From contig JAVBXY010000010.1 of NCBI GenBank assembly GCA_030824275.1, positions 1-64,000 on the forward strand: DNA of 64,000 nt. The letters are read 5' to 3'. Numbering within the stretch: position 1 is the stretch's first letter; every line of letters starts with the position of its first letter. Under the pieces are notes generated by a model. That model ran no database searches and was not told where the DNA came from. It saw only the letters and a program-made list of their open reading frames with translations. This document shows positions 17,066-27,900 of this stretch, one piece after another. Made by a program: the position numbers and the translations under genes. The stretch is from Rhodocyclaceae bacterium (GTDB lineage: Bacteria > Pseudomonadota > Gammaproteobacteria > Burkholderiales > Rhodocyclaceae).

Positions 17066-17539
17066 CTTACGCTGTCGCTAAACGACGAAGCCGCCACCCT
17101 GGATCTGGGGGTTCAGCTGGCCCGTTGCGCCATGCCCGGCCTCGTCATCTGGCTGGAAGGCGATCTCGGCGCTGGCAAGACCACACTGGTTCGTGGCCTG
17201 TTGCGCGCGGCGGGCGAAACCGGGCCGGTAAAAAGCCCCACCTATACATTGGTTGAAGTTCATGCTGTTTCTGGATTAAACTTCTATCACTTTGATTTTT
17301 ATCGGTTCAATCAGTCGGAAGAATATCTCGATGCGGGGCTGGATGAATATTTCTCTGGGGACGGCGTCTGTCTGGTCGAATGGCCCGACAAGGCGGAGCC
17401 TTACCTGTCGCCCGCAGACCTGCGCATCGAGTTGCATGTTGTTGATGACGGGCGCGAAGCCCGGCTCACGGCAGACAGTGAACTGGGCCGGCAATGTCTA
17501 GCCGCCGTGAGGTCCTCAAGTTCGGCGCCGCCTGCCTGA
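17051..17539 (+). CDS. tsaE: tRNA t6A biosynthesis ATPase TsaE
   Basis: ATPase partner of TsaB/TsaD in N6-threonylcarbamoyladenosine formation. The start is ATG 17051 (M-H-A-E-H-L-T-L-S-L-N-D-E), giving 162 residues. It has Walker A in EGDLGAGKTTLVRGLL, the family motif VKSPTYTLVEVH, FYHFDFYRF, and the late CLVEWPDKAE. It is followed by, and overlaps by 46 nt, the cell-wall amidase amiC, a very common proteobacterial arrangement. Confidence 0.96.
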   Translation: MHAEHLTLSLNDEAATLDLGVQLARCAMPGLVIWLEGDLGAGKTTLVRGLLRAAGETGPVKSPTYTLVEVHAVSGLNFYHFDFYRFNQSEEYLDAGLDEYFSGDGVCLVEWPDKAEPYLSPADLRIELHVVDDGREARLTADSELGRQCLAAVRSSSSAPPA

Positions 17540-18771
17540 CGCTGCTGGTGTCGAAAGTCGGCGCTGGCGCCACGGCACCGGGAAGTACCACCAGCATCCT
17601 CGCCGTCCGCGTCTGGCCCGCCAGGGATTACACGCGGGTAACGCTGGAACATGATCAGAACCTGAAGTTTTCGCATCTTCTGGTCAAGGACCCGGACCGG
17701 CTGGTGCTCGATCTCGACGGCGTCGAATTCAATTCGGTGCTGCAAACCCTGCCCTCGAAGATTCTCGATTCCGATCCCTACATCAAGCTGATCCGCGCCG
17801 GCCGCAACAAGCCGGGCGTGGTGCGGCTGGTCATCGAGTTGAAGGGCGAGATCAAGCCCCAGGTGTTTTCGCTCAAGCCAGTCGGCGAATACGGCCACCG
17901 GCTGGTGCTCGACCTCTATCCGGCGGCCGAGCCAGCGGACCCGCTGATGGCCTTGCTGGACAAGGGCAGCGAGCCGCCGCTGAAGGCCGAGAGCAAGATC
18001 GAGTCGCGCGAACGGCCGACGGACAAGTCGGCAGAAAAGCCGGAAATCACGCGCATGGTCACCATCGTCCTCGACCCCGGTCACGGCGGCGAAGACCCTG
18101 GCGCGGTGGGGCGCGGTGGCAGCCACGAAAAGAACGTCACCCTCGCCGTGGCCCGTCGCCTCAAGGAAAAGATCGACGCCACGCCCAACATGCGCTCGGT
18201 GTTGACCCGCGACGGCGATTACTTCATCCCGCTCCACCAGCGCGTGCAGAAGGCACGTCGGGTGCAGGCCGATCTCTTCGTCTCAGTGCATGCCGACGCC
18301 TTCATCAAACCGACGGCGCGGGGCTCCAGTGTTTTCGTCCTGTCGGAAAACGGTGCTTCGTCGTCCGCTGCGCGCTGGCTGGCGAAAAAGGAAAACGATG
18401 CCGATCTGGTTGGCGGCGTGAACATCGGCGTCAAGGACCCCTATCTTGCGCGGACCCTGCTCGATCTCTCGCAGACCGCCACCATCAACGACAGCCTCAA
18501 GCTCGGCGGCGCCGTGCTCGGTGAGCTGGGTCGCATCAACACCCTGCACAAGGGCCAGGTAGAACAGGCCGGTTTCGCCGTGCTGAAGGCGCCGGACATT
18601 CCCTCGATCCTGATCGAGACCGCCTTCATCTCCAATCCCGAGGAAGAAAAGCGGCTCAACGACGACGCCTACCAGGACCGCATGGCCGAGGCCATCCTCA
18701 CCGGCATCCGGCGCTATTTTGCGAAAAACCCTCCCCTCGCCAAGTCCAAGCTGGCAGCGCTTTCCCGCTGA
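17494..18771 (+). CDS. amiC: N-acetylmuramoyl-L-alanine amidase AmiC
   Basis: A periplasmic murein hydrolase for daughter-cell separation, 425 residues. The N terminus is a twin-arginine signal (S-R-R-E-V-L-K-F-G-A-A-C-L-T-L-L-V). The dispersed repeat then encodes residues 21-28 (K-V-G-A-G-A-T-A), forming the C-region and probable A-T-A cleavage site. An AMIN domain (about 35-150) precedes a zinc-dependent Amidase_3 domain (about 190-415) with VLDPGHGGEDPGA, SVHADAF and PSILIETAFISNPEEE. Export by Tat fits known AmiA/AmiC. It overlaps tsaE. Confidence 0.96.
   Translation: MSSRREVLKFGAACLTLLVSKVGAGATAPGSTTSILAVRVWPARDYTRVTLEHDQNLKFSHLLVKDPDRLVLDLDGVEFNSVLQTLPSKILDSDPYIKLIRAGRNKPGVVRLVIELKGEIKPQVFSLKPVGEYGHRLVLDLYPAAEPADPLMALLDKGSEPPLKAESKIESRERPTDKSAEKPEITRMVTIVLDPGHGGEDPGAVGRGGSHEKNVTLAVARRLKEKIDATPNMRSVLTRDGDYFIPLHQRVQKARRVQADLFVSVHADAFIKPTARGSSVFVLSENGASSSAARWLAKKENDADLVGGVNIGVKDPYLARTLLDLSQTATINDSLKLGGAVLGELGRINTLHKGQVEQAGFAVLKAPDIPSILIETAFISNPEEEKRLNDDAYQDRMAEAILTGIRRYFAKNPPLAKSKLAALSR
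17554..17577 (+). repeat. Dispersed 24-bp repeat, copy 5 (in the amiC signal peptide)
   Basis: 21 of 24 matches; the first 16 bases are identical to the consensus. It is in sense orientation and read as K-V-G-A-G-A-T-A. Confidence 0.8.
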
Positions 18772-18777
18772 TCGGGT

Positions 18778-18786
18778 TGATATAAT
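18778..18786 (+). promoter_or_regulatory. Extended -10 promoter of the ribF operon
   Basis: TTGATATAAT contains TATAAT (18781-18786) with an upstream TG, i.e. an extended -10. It lies 26 nt before ribF. No clear -35 is seen. Confidence 0.55.
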
Positions 18787-18812
18787 TCGCCGTTTCCCCT
18801 CGGCACTCAGTA

Positions 18813-19748
18813 ATGCAGGTTTTTCGCGGTGTCCCCGAGCGGGCGACGACGTCCTCCGTACTCACCATCGGCAATTTCGATGGCGTGCATCTGGGCCATC
18901 GTGCCCTGCTCGAACAGCTCACGGCCAAGGCGCGCGCAAGCGCCCTGCCGGCGACGGTGCTCACCTTCGAGCCGCATCCGCGCGAACTCTTTGCCCCGGA
19001 TCAGGCGCCGGCACGACTCTCGTCCCTGCGCGAGAAGTTCGAACTGCTCTCCGAGTGCGGTGTGGATCGTGTCCATGTCTGCCGCTTCAATCGGGCGCTG
19101 GCCGGGCTGACGGCAGAGCAGTTCATCGAGCGCATTCTCGTCCAGGGTCTAGGCACGAAACATCTGATCATCGGCGACGACTTCCGTTTCGGCAAAGGGC
19201 GCGGTGGCGATTTCGCGCTGCTGCAAGCCGTCGGCAAAGCCCAGGGTTTTGGTGTCGAGGCCATGCGCACGGTTGATTTCGGCGGCTTGCGCGTTTCCAG
19301 TTCCGCCGTGCGCGAGGCCTTGGCTGCCGGCGAGATCGAACGGGCCGAGGCGCTGCTGGGCCGGGCCTATGTGTTCACCGGCCGCGTCGTGCATGGCGAC
19401 AAGATCGGTCGCCAGTTGGGTTTTCCCACCGCCAATATTCGCATCAAGCACAAGCGCCTGCCGTTGACCGGCGTCTTCGCGGTGAGTGTGTCGGGCATCG
19501 ACGCCAAACCGATCCCCGGTGCTGCCAATCTCGGCATGCGCCCCACCATCGGCGCCGGTCTCAAGCCAGTGCTGGAAATCCACTTGCTCGATTTCGACCG
19601 GGACATTTACGGTGCCCACGTAACGGTGAATTTCCTGCACAAGCTGCGCAACGAAGCGAAGTTCGAATCCCTCGAAGCGCTGACCGCGCAGATCGCCCGC
19701 GACGTGGCGGACGTCAAGAATTTTTTTGAAAGCTCGACCCATGGCTGA
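18813..19748 (+). CDS. ribF: Bifunctional riboflavin kinase / FAD synthetase
   Basis: Makes FMN and FAD. It has 311 residues. The N-terminal adenylyltransferase domain has [17 protein letters not shown] and [17 protein letters not shown], with SSSAVREAL. The C-terminal kinase domain has [26 protein letters not shown] and NLGMRPTIG, ending [17 protein letters not shown]. It heads the ribF-ileS-lspA-fkpB-ispH operon and overlaps ileS by 8 nt. Confidence 0.97.
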   Translation: MQVFRGVPERATTSSVLTIGNFDGVHLGHRALLEQLTAKARASALPATVLTFEPHPRELFAPDQAPARLSSLREKFELLSECGVDRVHVCRFNRALAGLTAEQFIERILVQGLGTKHLIIGDDFRFGKGRGGDFALLQAVGKAQGFGVEAMRTVDFGGLRVSSSAVREALAAGEIERAEALLGRAYVFTGRVVHGDKIGRQLGFPTANIRIKHKRLPLTGVFAVSVSGIDAKPIPGAANLGMRPTIGAGLKPVLEIHLLDFDRDIYGAHVTVNFLHKLRNEAKFESLEALTAQIARDVADVKNFFESSTHG

Positions 19749-22581
19749 CCCAAAATCCGAGTCCAAGACCGACTATCGCAAGACCCTGAACATGCCGGAC
19801 ACGCCCTTTCCGATGAGGGGCGATCTGGCCAAGCGCGAGCCGAACTGGATCAAGGACTGGCAGGAGCGCAAGCTCTATCAACAAATCCGCAAGGCCGCCG
19901 AGGGGCGCCCGCGCTTCGTCCTGCACGATGGCCCGCCCTATGCCAACGGCGACATCCACATCGGCCATGCGGTGAACAAGATTCTCAAGGATATCATCGT
20001 CCGCTCGAAGACGCTGGCCGGCTTCGACGCGCCCTATGTGCCCGGCTGGGATTGCCATGGCCTGCCCATTGAGCACCAGATCGAAAAGGCCCACGGCAAG
20101 CACCTGCCCGCCGACAAGGCTCGCGAGCTTTGCCGTACGTTTGCCGCCGAGCAGGTGGAGCGGCAGAAGAAGGACTTCATCCGTCTTGGCGTGCTGGGCG
20201 ATTGGGACAATCCCTATCTCACCATGGCCTTTCGCAACGAAGCCGACGAAATTCGCTCGGTGGGTGATTTGTACAAACGCGGTTATCTGTTCAAGGGACT
20301 GAAGCCGGTGAACTGGTGCTTCGACTGCGGCTCGGCGCTGGCTGAGGCGGAAGTCGAATATCAGGACAAGAAATCGCCCGCCATCGACGTTGGCTTCCGC
20401 CTCGATGCCGCCGAACGCGGTCGCGTTGCTCACGCGTTTGGCTTGACCGAACTGCCCGCTGGCGAGTGCTACACGGTGATCTGGACCACCACGCCGTGGA
20501 CCATTCCGTCCAACCAGGCGCTCAACATCCACCCCGACTTCACCTACGAACTGGTGCAGACGGAACGTGGCTGCCTGATCCTCGCCGCCGAACTGCGCGG
20601 TGCGGCACTGGAGCGCTACCAGCTTGACGGCAAGGTGCTCGGCGCCTGCCAGGGTGCGGCGCTGGCACAGGTAAATTTCCTGCATCCGCTCTACGAACGC
20701 AAGTCGCCGGTGTATCTCGGCGAGTACGTCACCCTCGATACGGGTACCGGCATCGTGCACAGCGCGCCGGCCTACGGTCTCGAAGACTACGACTCCTGCA
20801 AGAAGTATGGCATGCACAACGACGAAATCCTGACGCCGGTGCAGGGCGACGGCGTGTTCGCGTCCACGCTGCCCTTCTTCGGCGGCATGTTCGTATGGAA
20901 GGCGAATCCGGTCATCATCGAGAAGCTCGCCGAAGTTGGCGCCCTGTTCGCCAGCAGCGAGATCACCCACAGCTACATGCACTGCTGGCGCCACAAGACG
21001 CCGATCATCTACCGCGCCACGACGCAATGGTTCGTCGGCATGGAGCGCCATGGCGACGGCAAGCAAAGCCTGCGCGACGCCGCGCTGGTTGCTGTCGATG
21101 CGACGACCTTCTACCCCGACTGGGGCAAGGCGCGTCTGCATTCGATGATCGCCAACCGGCCCGACTGGTGCGTTTCGCGCCAGCGCAACTGGGGCGTGCC
21201 GATCCCCTTCTTCCTGCACAAGGAAACCGGCGAACCGCATCCGCGCACGCTGGAGTTGCTGGAAGCCGTGGCCAAGCGCGTGGAGCAACAGGGCATCGAA
21301 GGCTGGTTCAGCCTCGACGCCAAGGAACTGCTCGGCGATGAAGCCTCGCAGTACGACAAGATGAAGGACACGCTCGACGTCTGGTTCGATTCCGGCACCA
21401 CTCATCGCACCGTGTTGCGCGGCTCGCATGCCGAAGAGCTGGCCTATCCGGCCGACCTCTACCTCGAAGGCTCGGACCAGCATCGTGGCTGGTTTCATTC
21501 CTCCTTGCTGACGGGTGCCGCCATCGATGGCCGCGCGCCCTACAACGCGCTGCTGACCCACGGTTTCGTGGTCGATGGCAAGGGCATGAAGATGTCCAAG
21601 TCCAAGGGCAACGTGGTCGCGCCGCAGAAGATTTCCGACACCCTCGGTGCCGAAATCCTGCGCCTATGGGTAGCTAGCACCGACTACTCGGGCGAGCTGT
21701 CGATCGACGAGAAGACCATCCTGCCGCGGGTGGTCGAGGTCTATCGACGCCTGCGCAACACCCTGCGCTTCCTGCTCGCCAACACCGCCGATTTTGACGC
21801 ATCCAAGCAAGCCCTGCCGCCCGCCGAATGGCTGGAAGTGGACCGCTACGCACTGGCGCTGACGCACCGCCTGCAAGCCCAGTGTGCCGCCGACTACGAC
21901 CGCTACGAGTTCCATAAGGTAGTGCAGGCGCTGATGAACTTCTGTTCGGAAGACCTCGGCGCCTTCTATCTCGACATCCTCAAGGATCGCCTCTACACCA
22001 CGGCGGAAAATTCCCGCGCCCGCCGCTCGGCGCAGAGCGCGCTGTGGCACATCCTGCAAACCGTGACGCGCTTGATGGCGCCCATCCTCTCCTTCACCGC
22101 CGAGGAAATCTGGGCCAGCACCAAACAGGGCGAAAGCGTCATGCTGAGCACCTGGCACGAACTGCCGGCGCAGGCCGACGAGGACGTATTGCTTGGCCGC
22201 TGGCAACAATTGCGCACCGTGCGCGGCGAGGTGTCGAAGGTGCTGGAAGAAGTGCGCAGCGCTGGCGGCATCGGTTCGTCGCTGCAAGCGGAAGTTGCCA
22301 TTCGTGCCGAGGCGGATATTTACGACCTGCTCGCCTCGCTGGGCGACGACCTCAAGTTCGTGCTGATCTGTTCGAAGGTGACGCTCGAAAAAGTCGGCGC
22401 TGGCGATACGGCGGCGGGTGCGGCAATTGCGGCAACACCGAGTACCCACGCCAAGTGCGCCCGTTGCTGGCACTGGCGCGAGGATGTCGGCACCCATGAC
22501 AAAGCGGCAGACCATCCCGAGCTTTGCGGCCGTTGCGCGTCGAATCTGCATGGCGCTGGCGAGACGCGCGAGTTTGCATAG
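19741..22581 (+). CDS. ileS: Isoleucyl-tRNA synthetase
   Basis: A class I synthetase of 946 residues, starting at ATG 19741 ([12 protein letters not shown]). The HIGH motif is in [16 protein letters not shown], the editing domain has [15 protein letters not shown], the KMSKS motif is in [13 protein letters not shown], and the C-terminal zinc finger is [12 protein letters not shown]...CGRCASNL. A perfect copy of the dispersed repeat encodes residues 884-891 (K-V-G-A-G-D-T-A) in the linker just before the zinc finger, apparently tolerated in an essential enzyme. Confidence 0.98.
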   Translation: MADPKSESKTDYRKTLNMPDTPFPMRGDLAKREPNWIKDWQERKLYQQIRKAAEGRPRFVLHDGPPYANGDIHIGHAVNKILKDIIVRSKTLAGFDAPYVPGWDCHGLPIEHQIEKAHGKHLPADKARELCRTFAAEQVERQKKDFIRLGVLGDWDNPYLTMAFRNEADEIRSVGDLYKRGYLFKGLKPVNWCFDCGSALAEAEVEYQDKKSPAIDVGFRLDAAERGRVAHAFGLTELPAGECYTVIWTTTPWTIPSNQALNIHPDFTYELVQTERGCLILAAELRGAALERYQLDGKVLGACQGAALAQVNFLHPLYERKSPVYLGEYVTLDTGTGIVHSAPAYGLEDYDSCKKYGMHNDEILTPVQGDGVFASTLPFFGGMFVWKANPVIIEKLAEVGALFASSEITHSYMHCWRHKTPIIYRATTQWFVGMERHGDGKQSLRDAALVAVDATTFYPDWGKARLHSMIANRPDWCVSRQRNWGVPIPFFLHKETGEPHPRTLELLEAVAKRVEQQGIEGWFSLDAKELLGDEASQYDKMKDTLDVWFDSGTTHRTVLRGSHAEELAYPADLYLEGSDQHRGWFHSSLLTGAAIDGRAPYNALLTHGFVVDGKGMKMSKSKGNVVAPQKISDTLGAEILRLWVASTDYSGELSIDEKTILPRVVEVYRRLRNTLRFLLANTADFDASKQALPPAEWLEVDRYALALTHRLQAQCAADYDRYEFHKVVQALMNFCSEDLGAFYLDILKDRLYTTAENSRARRSAQSALWHILQTVTRLMAPILSFTAEEIWASTKQGESVMLSTWHELPAQADEDVLLGRWQQLRTVRGEVSKVLEEVRSAGGIGSSLQAEVAIRAEADIYDLLASLGDDLKFVLICSKVTLEKVGAGDTAAGAAIAATPSTHAKCARCWHWREDVGTHDKAADHPELCGRCASNLHGAGETREFA
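22390..22413 (+). repeat. Dispersed 24-bp repeat, copy 6 (in ileS, perfect)
   Basis: Identical to the consensus (24 of 24). It is in sense orientation and read as K-V-G-A-G-D-T-A. Confidence 0.93.
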
Positions 22582-22582
22582 C

Positions 22583-23059
22583 GTGAAGCCTTCCATGCCC
22601 CACTGGTTGGCCCTGGCTGGTTTGGTCATTGTTTTTGATCAGGCCAGCAAGCAGTGGGTGCTTGGCAGCTTCCGCCTGATGGAGAGCGTGGCCGTCACCT
22701 CCTTTTTCAATCTGGTACTGGTCTTCAATTCCGGTGCCGCTTTCAGCTTCCTGGCCGGTGCCGGCGGCTGGCAGAAATGGTTCTTCGTCGCCCTCGCCTT
22801 CGGTATTTCTGCATGGTTGCTGACGATGCTGCGCCAGCACGCCAGCGAGCGCCTGCGGCCCGCCGCGCTGTCGCTGATCCTGGGTGGCGCGTTGGGCAAC
22901 GTCATCGACCGCCTGCGTTTCGACGCGGTGGTGGATTTTCTCGATTTTCATGTCGCGGGCTATCACTGGCCCGCCTTCAATGTGGCCGATTCGGCCATCA
23001 CCGTTGGCGTCGCGCTGATGCTCTGGCATCAGTTCAAGACGCCCAAGGACGCCCCATGA
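22583..23059 (+). CDS. lspA: Lipoprotein signal peptidase
   Basis: An inner-membrane aspartic protease that cleaves prolipoprotein signal peptides. It has four predicted transmembrane segments. The conserved blocks are FDQASKQWV, FNLVLVFNSGAAFSFLAG, GGALGNVIDRLRF (catalytic Asp) and HWPAFNVADSAITVG (second Asp). The start may be GTG 22583 (158 residues) or ATG 22595. It lies between ileS and fkpB, whose start overlaps the lspA stop. Confidence 0.96.
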   Translation: MKPSMPHWLALAGLVIVFDQASKQWVLGSFRLMESVAVTSFFNLVLVFNSGAAFSFLAGAGGWQKWFFVALAFGISAWLLTMLRQHASERLRPAALSLILGGALGNVIDRLRFDAVVDFLDFHVAGYHWPAFNVADSAITVGVALMLWHQFKTPKDAP

Positions 23060-23496
23060 GCCACACCCCGGCTACCATCCAGCCCGACAGCCTGATCACT
23101 CTTTACTATCGCGTGGCCACCGGCGACGACGTCGAGCTGGTCAGCACCTTCGGCACCACGCCGGCGGTGATCCAGCTCGGTAGTGGCGAACTGGCCCCTA
23201 CCCTGGAGCAGTGTCTGGTCGGCGTCACTGTCGGCGAGCGTCACGTTTTCCTGCTGGAACCGGAACAGGCCTTCGGCAGTCATAACCCGCAACTGGTGCA
23301 GCGGGTCGGCCTGTCCGACCTGCCACCGACGGCCAACCCCGAGTTGCACGGCATGATCGAATTCGCTTCACCTGCCGGGACGAAATTCACCGGCGTCGTG
23401 CGCGAGCTCGACGACGAATCCGTGCTGGTGGATTTCAATCACCCGCTGGCGGGCAAGTCGGTCCGTTTCGAAGTTGAAGTCGTGGGGATACTCTGA
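23056..23496 (+). CDS. fkpB: FKBP-type peptidyl-prolyl isomerase, FkpB/SlpA-like
   Basis: A 146-residue cytoplasmic prolyl isomerase/chaperone. It starts within an ATGA overlap with lspA. The FKBP core is split by an IF (SlyD/SlpA-type) insertion: [53 protein letters not shown] and [21 protein letters not shown]. The position between lspA and ispH is the usual place for fkpB. Confidence 0.95.
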   Translation: MSHTPATIQPDSLITLYYRVATGDDVELVSTFGTTPAVIQLGSGELAPTLEQCLVGVTVGERHVFLLEPEQAFGSHNPQLVQRVGLSDLPPTANPELHGMIEFASPAGTKFTGVVRELDDESVLVDFNHPLAGKSVRFEVEVVGIL

Positions 23497-24428
23497 TGGA
23501 CATTTTGCTCGCCAACCCTCGTGGATTCTGCGCCGGCGTCGAGCGCGCCATCGCCATCGTCGAGCGCGCGCTGGAAAAGTTCGGCGCGCCGATCTATGTG
23601 CGCCATGAGGTTGTGCATAACCGTTACGTGGTGGACGGCCTCAAGGCCAAGGGCGCCGTGTTCGTCGAAGACCTGGCGGAAGTTCCCGATGGCGCCACCG
23701 TCATCTTCAGTGCCCACGGCGTACCGCAGAGCGTGCGCCGCGAAGCGGATGCACGCGGCCTGAAAGTCTTCGACGCCACCTGCCCGCTGGTCACCAAGGT
23801 CCACCTTGAAGTCTCACGCCTGCGCAAGCAAGGCTACGAAATCGTCATGATCGGCCACAAGGGACACCCCGAAGTCGAGGGCACCATGGGGCAGGCGGAG
23901 GGAGGGATGTACTTGGTCGAGAGCGTCGAGGATGTCGCCGCTCTGAAAGTCGGCGCTGGTGGTACGGCGAAACTTGCCTACGTGACCCAGACTACGCTCT
24001 CGGTGGACGACGCCCAAGTCATTGTCAGTGCGCTTCGCGCACGCTTCCCGACCATCGTCGGCCCGAAGAAGGACGACATCTGCTACGCCACACAAAACCG
24101 CCAGGATGCCGTCAAGGCCATGGCCGGAAAAGTGGATGTGATGATCGTGGTCGGTTCGAAGAACAGTTCCAACTCAAACCGCTTGCGCGAAGTGGCCGCC
24201 ATCGGCGGCGTTCCTGCTTACTTAGTGGACGGCGCCGGGCAGATTGACGCGCAATGGTTGGGCGACAATGTGCGTGTTGGCGTGACGGCGGGTGCTTCGG
24301 CGCCGGAAGTGTTGGTCAGTGGTGTCGTGGAGCGCCTGAAGTTGCATGGCGCAGGCCAGGTGCAACTTCTTGACGGGGTAGCGGAAAATGTCAATTTTCC
24401 GCTACCGAAGGAACTGTCAGGCGACTAG
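23496..24428 (+). CDS. ispH: 4-hydroxy-3-methylbut-2-enyl diphosphate reductase
   Basis: Final enzyme of the MEP isoprenoid pathway, a [4Fe-4S] protein of 310 residues. Cluster cysteines lie in [23 protein letters not shown] and late in [26 protein letters not shown] is the substrate loop. The dispersed repeat encodes residues 151-158 (K-V-G-A-G-G-T-A), lengthening a surface loop before [12 protein letters not shown]. The gene ends 3 bp before the convergent pilE stop, with no terminator in between. Confidence 0.97.
   Translation: MDILLANPRGFCAGVERAIAIVERALEKFGAPIYVRHEVVHNRYVVDGLKAKGAVFVEDLAEVPDGATVIFSAHGVPQSVRREADARGLKVFDATCPLVTKVHLEVSRLRKQGYEIVMIGHKGHPEVEGTMGQAEGGMYLVESVEDVAALKVGAGGTAKLAYVTQTTLSVDDAQVIVSALRARFPTIVGPKKDDICYATQNRQDAVKAMAGKVDVMIVVGSKNSSNSNRLREVAAIGGVPAYLVDGAGQIDAQWLGDNVRVGVTAGASAPEVLVSGVVERLKLHGAGQVQLLDGVAENVNFPLPKELSGD
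23946..23969 (+). repeat. Dispersed 24-bp repeat, copy 7 (in ispH)
   Basis: 22 of 24 matches. It is in sense orientation and read as K-V-G-A-G-G-T-A. This variant contains GCTGGTGG, identical to the E. coli Chi octamer. Confidence 0.85.
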
Positions 24429-24431
24429 GTT

Positions 24432-24848
24432 CTACCAGGTACTTGTGCCCCACAGCCGTTGTCCGCTTTCACTGATTGAGATCGTTCCGTCTGTAGCCTG
24501 GGATGATCCAACTACCGGCGTTGCTGTCAATGTATACGTCGTCGAACCGACAGGGTTCAATGACAGATCATATTTCCCATCATTGGTTTTCCCGCTAGTA
24601 CGACCCAATCCACCGGCTGAACTGCCGTTATAGGCTCCCGTAACGCTTCCGGCATAGGCGCTTGAGTTCAGAAAGATTTTTTCCTGTGCAGCGGCTAGTT
24701 CGAGCAATTCAGACTGCGCGGCAGACCTCGATGCCTTGCGTATGTAGTCTTGATAGCTTGGTACCGCAATGGCCATCAAGATTCCTATGATGGCCAAGGT
24801 GATCATCAATTCGATAAGGGTAAACCCATTTACGGTAGAACTTCTCAT
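24432..24848 (-). CDS. pilE: Type IV minor pilin PilE-like
   Basis: A 138-residue pilin with a class III signal: a short leader ending in G, then [27 protein letters not shown] with Glu at mature position 5. It has the usual amphipathic helix ([22 protein letters not shown]) and a small beta domain. Its place after pilY1 in fimT-pilV-W-X-Y1-E points to the PilE minor pilin, which primes pilus assembly, rather than the major subunit. Confidence 0.92.
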   Translation of the reverse strand: MRSSTVNGFTLIELMITLAIIGILMAIAVPSYQDYIRKASRSAAQSELLELAAAQEKIFLNSSAYAGSVTGAYNGSSAGGLGRTSGKTNDGKYDLSLNPVGSTTYTLTATPVVGSSQATDGTISISESGQRLWGTSTW

Positions 24849-24907
24849 TTTATTAACCTCTTAACTAGATGCTGGCTGCCCAAAGGTGAATGCTGGGACG
24901 GTGCTTC

Positions 24908-27900
24908 TTATGGTCGAACCAACTCGCGCCATGAAATTCGCCCTGTGCGTGGTTGCAAACCGCGTTCGTCTCCACCGGATGTTGTTCGGCCACCGTCGGC
25001 TGCGATGGTAATCGTAACGTCGCTAGCAGACGCAGGATCTGTTCCATTTGGAATGGTCGGGGGTGTGTATTGTGTGCGAATGGTTATTGAACCATCAGAG
25101 TTGTAGGTTTTGGTAACAGTCTGGGTTTTTCCATCGGAACACGTGGTTGATCGTGTCTCCACATTTCCAGTCTTTGTAAATGTCGTGCTACAGCCCGCAC
25201 CAAAGTTTTCAATCTTTGGATCGGTCCCGAGGTTGGTTGTCGATATGGCTGTGCATTTTTGCGTACCGGGTGCCGGGGTCGTTGTATCGGAAGCACCGCA
25301 AGGGCGCATATCCGTGACACCCAGCTTTGTCCAGCCAGAAGACCCATAACACGCACTGGGAGTTTCACTATGCCAGTAGATGGCATATTCAGCCAGCAGG
25401 CGGCTGTGGTACGCCGAAGACTTGAGTCGCCAGCCATATTCTGGACGTCCAGGCACGGACATTTCAATTTCGCTATCGAGCGTATTGGCGCTGATGACTT
25501 GCAGCCCCAGAGCACCGTTCAAACGTGCACCAGTCGCTGTTGCCGGAGTTGTACCACTGTTATATCCCTTGGTGCCATTGCCCGTTGCGGTAACGGTTGC
25601 AGGGGGAATGACTGGCTGGATCATGTTGCCATCGTTTGTACCAGCTGACGACATGACACAGCTTGCCTGTGTCGGATGCAGGCCGACTCGTACGTCCGCG
25701 GGCAAGCCGAGCCAGCCACCCCACCAGTCTTTCTGATCAAAAGCGTCCGTTGGCATATTCAAGGCAAGGCTACCAATAGTCGCCAGTGTGTAGGTTGGTA
25801 GCGACGCCAGCGATAGAGTGGCCGATGTTGTGTATTTCTTGACATCGATATAGCCCGCGTCGACGTTGTACACATAGCTGGGATCACCGATGTGAAGCCG
25901 TACCGCCGGGCTTAGATACTGGTTTTGCATGAGTACCTTGAATTGCGCGGTCGACCCTGTTCCCAGTGCACGGATGAGGTCATGGACTCCCGCGCTGCCA
26001 TCAAGGAAATTGATACCAGTACGATCATACTTGTCGTCATATTCGTGCACATGGTTTTTCGTCGCACAGTCAAGACTTCCGCTGGCCCCGGTGCACGCAG
26101 CTGAACCTGTTACCGTCGTGGTGCCATCGACCCCGCCGCTGAACGTAAGCGCTGTTAGCGCGGGCTTGAAGTCGGTCCAACCCTCGACGGGAGTGCCTGC
26201 GGCGGCGGCGGCGGTGGTGGGCTGTGCTGCGTAGGCCGGTGATATGGGGGTGCCGGGAGAGCCCGCAGTGCCTCCTGCTGTGGCGACCGTGGCAACTGAA
26301 ACACCGCTAAAGCTACTTCTGCTACCGACTTGGATCGACGAGCCATTAGTGTAGGTAGTTGTATCGACTAGGCAAACCGTACTTGTGGTTTGCGCGGCGC
26401 ATAACGAGGTAATGCTATTGCCTCCCACATATGCCTTCACGCTGCCTGCAGTTCCGATAGTTGTCACCACATAATTGGCAACCTGTGCAGGCGTCTTGCT
26501 ATTTCCCGGGTAAATGGGATCAAGCTCAACACTAATCGAGCCAAGTCGAATGGATGGGTCGTTGCCACTGATACTGATATCGTCGTCGATTCTTGGTGAT
26601 CCACTACCACTCGTTGTGGTTCCTGAGAACTTAATCAAGCCGGTGGGGCGCTCTGCTGGAACCGCAGGGGTTGCAACCACAACCGCTGCAACGGGAGTAC
26701 TGGTGACATTTACTAGCTTTTGTGTGCCGCCAACGGTTGTTGCAGTAAATGTGATTGTGTTTCCCGATACGGAATGGCTCCAGCCTGTCGGGTTATTCAA
26801 CTGGGTAGACAAGGTGGCAGCAATCGTATTTTCATCAGTACCGGCAGCAAAGGTAATCGGGGTTGTCACAAGAAGATTTCCCGAACCATCCAGCGTTACG
26901 CTTTCAATACGAGTGGCGACTCCTCCTGGTTGAGCGCCAATGGTGAGCGTGCTAACTGCGGGGGTGCCTGCGCTGACCGCTTGCGAAGTTCCGGCCTCAA
27001 TAGTGAAAGCCTTACCGTTATAGAAGCTTCCGACCTCCGGCGCGGTGATGGTGATGGTCGATCCGGACACCGTTGCGGTGAACCCCCCTGTCACTTTACT
27101 TTTTATTTTGGCGGCATTTGCGGTTGTGTCAGTGCCGTTGATGAGGTCGCTAATTGTCAGAGAAGGCACGACGGTAACGCCATTCAACGAAATGACACCA
27201 AGCGTTGCTGGGATTCCCGATGCTTGACCGGCGGAACTGACCGTGATGGTTGCAGTGGCTTTGGAACCACCACTAGTCGACGAAGTGCCGTTGTAATAGT
27301 TATCGACGTCGAAGTGGCCGCCACTAACGCCCCGTCCGCCGGCAGTCAGCGAGGTAATGACGGGGAAGGTAACGTCTGGACTCTGATTGAACAGTGTGTC
27401 GTTGAGGGTGACGAGTTGAACGAGGATTGGCTGGGACATGACGCCGATATCGAGATATTTCCCAACCGGTATTCCTGCGGTATGTGGGATGTATTTACCT
27501 ACACGACCAGCAGCCACTGTAGTCCCCACCAATCCGGCCTCGATAACGTCACCGATGTTTTTACCCATGGGCAAGATATCGTCCGCTGTGTACACGTCAG
27601 TGGCAATGTACGTGTCCGTTGCGATGTATAGGATTCGGTCGCTGTTGTTGAGGAGCAGGTCCGCACTCAAATCAAGGAATGGCTGATTCTTATTTCCGCC
27701 GGAGAGATAGTCCAACTCCATCAGCCAGTTTTCGCCTTTTACCGTTGTTGTTGTGTTGGTAATCAGAGTGCTGATAGTTGGATTATGCGACGTAAAGTAA
27801 TAGCGCTGATTGGCAACATAACTGCCTTCACCGACGACTTTTTCTCCTGCCGGCAGGGCAACTTGCCACCCCTTGTCCGTCGCCCAGTCCATTGCATTGG

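Noticed and set aside
19714-21561. 615-codon minus-strand frame opposite ileS
   Set aside because: Antisense shadow of a well-conserved synthetase gene; composition follows the codon structure of ileS.
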